NCBI GenBank assembly: GCA_903890595.1
Contig: CAITBU010000290.1
Coordinates: 1-20,301 of the forward strand
DNA length: 20,301 nucleotides
Direction: 5' to 3'
Source: an uncultured Holophagaceae bacterium
GTDB lineage: Bacteria; Acidobacteriota; Holophagae; Holophagales; Holophagaceae
The notes beneath the pieces are model-generated. The model worked only from the letters and a program-made list of their open reading frames with translations, was not told the DNA's origin and ran no database searches. Positions 15,452 to 20,301 of the stretch are shown piece by piece. The position numbers were made by a program, and so were the translations under genes. How positions within the stretch are numbered: position 1 is the stretch's first letter; every line of letters starts with the position of its first letter.

Positions 15452-17239
15452 ATGTCAGAACAGGAAGCCTTTTTCCAGCCCGACCAGGTGGACCAGCGCC
15501 CCATGCGCCATGCGCTGCTGTGGCGGCTGGCGAGCTACCTCAAGCCCCAGTGGCGGGCCCTGGCCACCCTGCTGGTGCTCATGGCCCTCGGGGCCTTTCT
15601 GGAGGTCCTGCCCTCCGAGCTGACCCTGCGCCTCATCAACCGCTTCATGGCCCAGGGCAACCTCGCCGGGGCCGCCCCCCTGGTGGCAGGCTTCCTGGGC
15701 ATCCTGGTGGCGGGCTTCTTCGTGAGCTTTGCCCGCTACTTCCTGCTGGCCAAGGTGGGGCAGCGGGCCATGCTGGACCTGCGCGTGCAGCTCTTCGGGC
15801 ACCTCATGGGCCGCAGCACGGACTTCTTCCACCGCAACCCGGTGGGCCGGCTCATGACCCGCGTCACCAGCGACGTCCAGAACCTCAACGAGATGTTCGC
15901 CTCGGGCTTCGTGGCCATTGTGGGAGATGCGCTGTCCCTGCTGGCCATCGTGGGCTGGATGTTCTGGACCCACGCCGGCATGGCCACGGTGGCTCTGGGC
16001 ATCCTGCCCTTCCTGCTGGTGGCCACGGAGGTCTTCCGCCGTCGGGCGGGCGAGGCCTTCCGCGAGACCCAGCGGCGCTACGCCGCCATCAACGCCTTCC
16101 TCCAGGAGCAGATCTCCGGCATGGGCCTGGTGCAGATCAACAGCCAGGAGGTCCGCAGCAGCCAGCAGTTCCGGACCCTCAACGAGGACTACTTCCAGGC
16201 CTTCCTGCGCACCATCTTTGCCTATGCCGTGTTCTTCCCGGTGGTGGAGTTCATCACCTCCGGCACCCTGGCCGCCCTCATCTTCTACGCCGGGTTCAAG
16301 CTCCAGGCCGGTGCCATCACCTGGGGCCTGCTGCTGGCCTTCGTGCAGCAGTCCGGCCGCTTCTTCCGCCCCATCCGGGAGCTGGCCGAGCGCTACAACG
16401 TGATGCAGACGGCCCTGGCCTCCAGCGAGCGGATCTTCCGCCTGCTGGACAACCGGGAGGAGATCCCCGAGGCAGCACACGCCAAGCCCGCCGCCTTCGC
16501 CCGGGAGATCCGCTTCGAGGGGGTCACCTTCGCCTACGAGGCAGGCGGTCGCACCGTGGTCCGGAACCTCAGCGGCGTCATCCCCAGCGGCCGACGGGTG
16601 GCCGTGGTGGGCCACACCGGGGCTGGCAAGAGCACCCTGATCAACCTGCTGATGCGCTTCTACGATGTCAACGAGGGCCGGATCACCGTGGATGGCCTGG
16701 ATGTGCGGGACCTGAAGGTCAAGGGGCTCCGCGCCCTCTTCGGCCTGGTGCTGCAGGATGTCTTTGTCTTCTCCGGCACCCTGCGGGACAACATCGTGCT
16801 GGACCGCCCCCTGGACGCCGACCGCCTGAACTCGGTGCTGGAGCAGAGCCAGCTGCGAGACCTGGTGGATCGCCTGCCAGAGGGCCTGGAGACCCAGGTG
16901 GGCGAGCGGGGCCAGAAGCTCAGCGCCGGTGAGCGGCAGCTGCTGGCCTTTGCCCGCATGCTCTACCTGGAACCCGCCGTGCTGCTGCTGGACGAGGCCA
17001 CCGCCAACATCGACTCCGAGACCGAGGCCAAGATCCAGCGGGTCATCGAGCGCGTGAGCCACCGCCTCACCACCTTCACCATCGCCCACCGCCTGTCCAC
17101 CATCCGGGACGCCGACGAGATCTGGGTGCTGGATCAAGGCGTCCTCGTCGAGCGCGGCACCCACGACGGCCTCATCGCCCAAGACGGCGTCTACGCCAAA
17201 CTCGTCCGCCTCCAATTCGCCGACAGCGAAGCGGCATAG
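15452..17239 (+). CDS. ABC exporter, fused membrane and ATPase domains (MsbA/MdlB type)
   Basis: 595 aa. The ATG at 15452 is preferred, with GGAG 10 nt upstream; the in-frame ATG at 15443 is too close to it. An N-terminal six-helix membrane domain (about residues 25-310, with the typical VGQRAMLDLRVQLFGHLM and NPVGRLMTRVTSDVQNLNEM) precedes one nucleotide-binding domain: Walker A GHTGAGKS (near 386-393), Q-loop LVLQDVFVFSGTLRDNI, signature LSAGERQ (near 489), Walker B AVLLLDEATANID and H-loop IAHRLSTI. It should work as a homodimer exporting lipids, peptides or drugs from the cytoplasm; the substrate cannot be told from sequence. It is a single gene, followed by a repeat-rich gap. Confidence 0.94.
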   Translation: MSEQEAFFQPDQVDQRPMRHALLWRLASYLKPQWRALATLLVLMALGAFLEVLPSELTLRLINRFMAQGNLAGAAPLVAGFLGILVAGFFVSFARYFLLAKVGQRAMLDLRVQLFGHLMGRSTDFFHRNPVGRLMTRVTSDVQNLNEMFASGFVAIVGDALSLLAIVGWMFWTHAGMATVALGILPFLLVATEVFRRRAGEAFRETQRRYAAINAFLQEQISGMGLVQINSQEVRSSQQFRTLNEDYFQAFLRTIFAYAVFFPVVEFITSGTLAALIFYAGFKLQAGAITWGLLLAFVQQSGRFFRPIRELAERYNVMQTALASSERIFRLLDNREEIPEAAHAKPAAFAREIRFEGVTFAYEAGGRTVVRNLSGVIPSGRRVAVVGHTGAGKSTLINLLMRFYDVNEGRITVDGLDVRDLKVKGLRALFGLVLQDVFVFSGTLRDNIVLDRPLDADRLNSVLEQSQLRDLVDRLPEGLETQVGERGQKLSAGERQLLAFARMLYLEPAVLLLDEATANIDSETEAKIQRVIERVSHRLTTFTIAHRLSTIRDADEIWVLDQGVLVERGTHDGLIAQDGVYAKLVRLQFADSEAA

Positions 17240-17254
17240 CGCTGGGGAAGCTTC

Positions 17255-17306
17255 AGCAAAAAGAGCAAAAAGAGCAAAAAGAGAGAAAAGAGAAAAAAGA
17301 AAAAAG
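17255..17306 (+). repeat. Purine-only tandem tract after the exporter
   Basis: AGCAAAAAG occurs three times in direct succession (17255-17281) and then degrades to AGAGAAAAG and AGAAAAAAG. It runs straight into the CACGAAG repeats. The mRNA strand is almost all purine here. Confidence 0.85.
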
Positions 17307-17471
17307 ATCACCACGAAGACACGAAGACACGAAGACACGAAGACACGAAGAAAAGCAGGAATACAGAAAAGCAAATTAACCACAAAGGGCACAAAGGACA
17401 CAAAACCCGAAGCAGGTTTTCTTTGTGTTCTTTTTGCTTTTCTTCGTGTCTTCGTGTCTTCGTGGTGAATC
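17306..17471. repeat. Large inverted repeat built from 8-bp ACACGAAG units
   Basis: The left arm is CCACGAAG plus four ACACGAAG copies (17311-17350) and AAAAGC. The right arm has two CTTCGTGT and one CTTCGTGG (17442-17465), preceded by GCTTTT. Positions 17335-17356 and 17436-17457 are perfectly complementary over 22 bp and can slip by one unit. The loop contains a related set (CCACAAAGGGCACAAAGGAC, 17380-17399) and a small inner stem AAAACC/GGTTTT. A further half copy, CTTCTTCGTGGTGA, lies at 17489-17502. The 322-bp gap 17240-17561 holds no gene that I can support. Confidence 0.9.
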
Positions 17472-17561
17472 AGTTGTTTTCTCTTTTTCTTCTTCGTGGT
17501 GAGTCAGTGGTTCTTTCCTTCCCTGTTCTGGTGCCGGAGACCAGAGGGGTAGACTGGTTGG

Positions 17562-18710
17562 ATGTTGCAGCTGCCGCCGCTTTACCCGATCACGGATGCC
17601 TCCCGGCTGGAGTCGCTGTCGGCGCAGGTGCGGGCGCTGGGTGAAGCTGGGTTTCCGCTGGTGCAGTTCCGGGGCAAGCCGCTGGATGCCAAGGCTCAGT
17701 GGCTGGAGCTGCGGGCCGCCCTGGCGGAGTCTGCGGCTCGGGGCGGCTGGCCCGCCATCTGCGTCAATGACCGCGCCGATCTGGCCCTGCTGGCGGCCCG
17801 GGAGGGCCTGGCCCCCTGGGGCCTGCACCTGGGCCAGGCTGACCTGCCCCCGGGCGAGGCTCGCCGCCTACCGGGCCTCGGCAGCTGCCACCTGGGCACC
17901 TCCACCCACGGGCCCGAGGAGTGGGAGGCCGTAGATGCCACCTGCGACCACGCCGGCGTGGGCCCCTTCCGGAGCACGACCACCAAGGCTGATCACGCCG
18001 CCCCCGTGGGCCTGGAGGGCCTGGCAGCGGGCTGCCAGGCCCTCCGGGACCGGGCCTTGGCTCCCATCGCCATCGGCGGCCTGACGCTGGCCGATGGGCC
18101 TCTCTGCTTCGAGGCTGGGGCAGAGTCCCTGGCCATGGTGGGGGAGATTCACCGTGCCGCAGACCCCGCCGCCCTCGGCTGGGCAGCTCAGGCCCAACGC
18201 TGGCGGGTCCGTCCCCCCTTTCAGCGGGGCCAGGGCATTGTCCTGGTGGGGGGCAGCGGCGCCGGCAAGAGCACCCTGGGACCGGCCCTGGCCCAGGGCC
18301 TGGACCTACCCTTTCACGACCTGGACCAGGTCATCGAGGCCCACGGCGGGCGCCCGGTGGCTGAGATCTTCGCCGCCTCCGGAGAAGCCGCCTTCCGGGC
18401 CCTGGAGGCCGCCCTTTTACCCACCCTCCTCGACACCCCGGCCGTGGTGGCCCTGGGCGGTGGTGCCTGGGAAGCCCTCGCCAACCGGGCCACCGTGGCC
18501 GAAGCCGGGTTCGCCCCCCTGTGGCTGGCCGAGACCCCGGAGCGGGCCTGGGCGCGGGTCGGGCGGGACCCCGCAAGACCCCTTGCCCAGGACCGGGCGG
18601 GCTTCATGGCCCGCTATGCTGCCCGCCGGGCCGCCTGGTCCCTGGCCCCCATGGTGATTCCCTTTGGTCATAGTTCCGAGGATCTGGCCTCAGCCTTGCT
18701 AAACTCCTAG
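17562..18710 (+). CDS. thiE-aroK: Bifunctional thiamine-phosphate synthase / shikimate kinase fusion
   Basis: 382 aa, with AGAGGGG about 12 nt before the ATG. Residues 1 to about 205 are ThiE-like: YPITD, VQFRGKPLD, ICVNDRADLALL, GLHLGQADLPPGEAR, GTSTHGPEE, GVGPFRSTTTK and PIAIGGLTLAD. This part joins the HMP-pyrophosphate and thiazole-phosphate moieties to make thiamine phosphate. Residues about 225-382 are shikimate kinase: Walker A GGSGAGKST (230-238), HDLDQVIE (shikimate and Mg Asp), SGEAAFRALE (shikimate Arg), ALGGGA, DPARPLAQD (lid Arg) and FMARYAARRAAW. This part phosphorylates shikimate. The reading frame is continuous with no internal ribosome binding site evident at the junction, so I read it as a true fusion. 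No TPP riboswitch is visible upstream. Confidence 0.93.
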   Translation: MLQLPPLYPITDASRLESLSAQVRALGEAGFPLVQFRGKPLDAKAQWLELRAALAESAARGGWPAICVNDRADLALLAAREGLAPWGLHLGQADLPPGEARRLPGLGSCHLGTSTHGPEEWEAVDATCDHAGVGPFRSTTTKADHAAPVGLEGLAAGCQALRDRALAPIAIGGLTLADGPLCFEAGAESLAMVGEIHRAADPAALGWAAQAQRWRVRPPFQRGQGIVLVGGSGAGKSTLGPALAQGLDLPFHDLDQVIEAHGGRPVAEIFAASGEAAFRALEAALLPTLLDTPAVVALGGGAWEALANRATVAEAGFAPLWLAETPERAWARVGRDPARPLAQDRAGFMARYAARRAAWSLAPMVIPFGHSSEDLASALLNS

Positions 18711-18728
18711 CCATCCCCCGGACCTCCT

Positions 18729-19469
18729 GTGGACTTGATCCTTTCCGATTTGCACGCGAACCTGCACGCCCTGCGGGCCGTGCTCCGGTTCACCCGTCGG
18801 AAAGCCATCCACCGCTTCGTCCTCCTGGGGGACCTGGTGGGCTACGGGGCCCAACCCAACCACCTGCTGGACAAGGTCCGGGAGCTGAAGCCCCGCTTCC
18901 TGGTCCGGGGCAACCACGACAAGGCCTGCTCCGGGCTCGATGATGCCCGCTCCTTCAGCCTGCCGGCCCGCCATGCGGCGCTCTGGACCCGGGACCGCCT
19001 CCGCCCTGAGAACATGAGGATCCTCGCCGAAGCCCCCGAGGGCCCGGTCTGGGTAGGGGAAGACTACCTCATCGCCCACGGCTCCCCTGGGGACGAGGAC
19101 GCCTACCTCCTGCATGACCACGAGGTGGGCCACGCCTTCGATGCCTTTGAGGGGTCCCTCTGCTTCTTCGGCCATACCCACCTGCCCGGCTGCTTCGAGC
19201 TGGACGAGGTCAAGGGCCGCCTGAACTGGATCTGCCTCGAGCCGGGCGAGTGGTTCGAGCTCCAGCCGCAGTGCCGCTACCTGATGAACCCCGGCTCAGT
19301 GGGCCAGCCGAGGGACCGCGATCCCCGGGTCTCCTTCATGACCTACGACCACCCCCGCCGCCGGGTGCGACTCCACCGCATCGAATACGACACCAAGGGC
19401 GCCGCCAAGGCCATCCTGGCCGCAGGCCTGAACCCCATCCTGGCGGACCGCCTAGCCCAGGGCATTTGA
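18729..19469 (+). CDS. Calcineurin-like metallophosphoesterase
   Basis: 246 aa from a GTG at 18729, 18 bp after the fusion gene; the ribosome binding site is weak, so translation may depend on the upstream gene. Metal-binding motifs of the superfamily are all present and in order: SDLHAN (Asp7, His9), GDLVGYG (Asp35), GNHD (Asn62-Asp64), AHGSP (His117) and GHTH (His149, His151), then NPGSVGQPRD near the C-terminus, typical of the small YfcE/MJ0936-like group. Cytoplasmic, with no signal peptide. Substrate unknown: members hydrolyse phosphodiesters, phosphomonoesters or dinucleoside polyphosphates. Confidence 0.93.
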   Translation: MDLILSDLHANLHALRAVLRFTRRKAIHRFVLLGDLVGYGAQPNHLLDKVRELKPRFLVRGNHDKACSGLDDARSFSLPARHAALWTRDRLRPENMRILAEAPEGPVWVGEDYLIAHGSPGDEDAYLLHDHEVGHAFDAFEGSLCFFGHTHLPGCFELDEVKGRLNWICLEPGEWFELQPQCRYLMNPGSVGQPRDRDPRVSFMTYDHPRRRVRLHRIEYDTKGAAKAILAAGLNPILADRLAQGI

Positions 19470-19483
19470 AAGGCAGCAACACC

Positions 19484-20179
19484 ATGGCACAGGAATCCTT
19501 CCTCTCCGCGCCCGTCCTGGAACAGTTCCTCCTCCAGGCCCGGTTCACTCGCGCCACGGCCAGCCTCCGCCTCCAGGAGGCCCACGCCCGCCTGCTGGGC
19601 GACCTGCGGGTCCACCGCTTCCGGGCTGGCATGGACCTGGAGCTGTCGGGCCTCCACCCCAGGGACCATGTCCCGGAAGAAGGCACCTCCGTGACCCTCA
19701 CCATTCTCCTGGGTGATGAGGTGCTCAGCCTGGATGCAACCCTGCTTGCGTCCGCCCTGGATGCCGAGGGTGCCGTCATTCTGCGCCTCCACTGGCCCAC
19801 GGGGGCAGCCCACCTGCACCGCCGCCGGGACATGCGGGTCGCCGGACCGGATCAGTCCCCGCTCAAGGCCCGCATCACCCTGGGGACCCGCACCCTGGAT
19901 GCCCAGGTGGTCAACCTCACGGAGTCCGGCGTGGGCCTGGCCCTGGAGGAGTCCCTGCAGGTGGAGCTGCATGACCGGGTGGGCATCGATGCCATCCTGC
20001 CGGACGGAGCGCACCTGAGCTGCCCCGGCGAGATCCGCCACATCACCCACCTGGAAGGGCAGGACTACCCCACCCGCCTGGGCGTGGTCCTGACCCCCCC
20101 GCCCGACATGGACCTGGAGCCCATCCACCGCTTCATCCAAGCCCGCCGCACCGACCGCAGCCACACCCGGGCCCTTTGA
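19484..20179 (+). CDS. PilZ-domain protein (probable cyclic-di-GMP receptor)
   Basis: 231 aa from the ATG at 19484, with GAAAGG about 10 nt upstream, 14 bp after the phosphoesterase. Residues 1 to about 105 look like a YcgR-type N-terminal beta domain (TSVTLTILLGDEVLSLDATL). The PilZ part follows, with the cyclic-di-GMP motif RRDMR (R114, R118) and NLTESG (144-149, Thr where Ser is usual) and a matching end (YPTRLGVVLTPPP). PilZ proteins change motility, secretion or surface polymers when cyclic-di-GMP is bound; the target is not visible. It is the last gene of the three-gene operon. Confidence 0.85.
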   Translation: MAQESFLSAPVLEQFLLQARFTRATASLRLQEAHARLLGDLRVHRFRAGMDLELSGLHPRDHVPEEGTSVTLTILLGDEVLSLDATLLASALDAEGAVILRLHWPTGAAHLHRRRDMRVAGPDQSPLKARITLGTRTLDAQVVNLTESGVGLALEESLQVELHDRVGIDAILPDGAHLSCPGEIRHITHLEGQDYPTRLGVVLTPPPDMDLEPIHRFIQARRTDRSHTRAL

Positions 20180-20301
20180 TAGTGCTTTGGCTTCAAGAAG
20201 AAAAGATCACCATCAAGATCCAACCTTGGCGTGACGGCGCGCAAGTTGGGATGAAAAAGCCCACCGCCAAGGCGCCAAGGACGCCAAGAGGTATCGACTC
20301 A
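20180..20301. repeat. Intergenic repeat with CGCCAAG units at the right edge
   Basis: It contains AAAAGATCACCATCAAGATC (20200-20219), a degenerate match to the lead of the CACGAAG copies, and then CCGCCAAGGCGCCAAGGACG followed by CCAAG (20264-20288), three CGCCAAG units. CCTTGGCG (20224-20231) is complementary to CGCCAAGG (20273-20280), so a hairpin is possible. No gene is seen. Confidence 0.75.

Noticed and set aside
14032..16932. Long plus-strand open frame running antisense through the peptidase and then out of frame through the ABC exporter
   Set aside because: It crosses two well-supported genes in the wrong strand or frame and ends in Pro/Arg/Gly-rich noise; a GC-skew artefact.
15455..17401. 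Long open frame antisense to the ABC exporter
   Set aside because: His/Gln/Gly-rich shadow of the exporter without motifs or start signals; its start lies inside the intergenic repeats.
17306..17471. CRISPR array
   Set aside because: The units are 8 bp with no unique spacers, and no cas genes are present.
17472..17561. TPP riboswitch upstream of ThiE-AroK
   Set aside because: The conserved CTGAGA-type core and its partner helix were not found; the region is repeats and a T-rich tract.

Overview
The window is about 20 kb of very GC-rich bacterial DNA in a compact layout, with one visibly lower-GC island (about 7.8-10.2 kb). Gene content (Tex, AroB, signal peptidase I, MsbA-type ABC exporter, M28/PDZ peptidase, PilZ protein), the codon style and the dispersed CACGAAG-type intergenic repeats suggest an environmental Gram-negative such as Acidobacteriota class Holophagae (Geothrix/Holophaga-like). 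That placement is inference; there is no rRNA or other phylogenetic marker here to settle it.

Layout. 1-1160 (-): 5' part of a membrane sensor with six 21-residue coiled-coil repeats and a PAS domain, running off the left edge and put out of frame by a run of 15 G (minus strand). 1161-1626: intergenic region holding the sensor's promoter and repeats. 1627-6812 (+): COG0523/CobW-type GTPase, tex with a long RPPRPEG repeat tail, a putative lipoprotein and signal peptidase I, tightly spaced and then closed by a strong terminator. 6905-7726 (+): secreted S1/P1-type nuclease. 7727-10216: a probably transferred block with a 5'-truncated ferredoxin-like remnant, a secreted hexaheme cytochrome c and a secreted FAD-dependent reductase. 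It is bounded by two inverted copies of a 17-bp intergenic repeat. 10217-15372 (-): M28 peptidase, aroB, TPR protein and a small unknown protein, all with overlapping ends. 15452-17239 (+): ABC exporter, divergent from that operon. 17240-17561: purine-rich and inverted tandem repeats able to form a very large hairpin. 17562-20179 (+): ThiE-AroK fusion, metallophosphoesterase and PilZ protein, spaced by 14-18 bp. 20180-20301: more intergenic repeat.

How the genes fit together. Most are housekeeping or envelope functions: protein export, an exporter, secreted hydrolases and the shikimate pathway (AroB plus the kinase half of the fusion). The most novel part is the cytochrome/flavoprotein pair. 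The cytochrome matches the tetraheme domain of Shewanella flavocytochrome c fumarate reductase but has two extra hemes. The flavoprotein has the fumarate reductase fold motifs but lacks the residues that bind and protonate fumarate, so it probably reduces another, unknown substrate in the periplasm.
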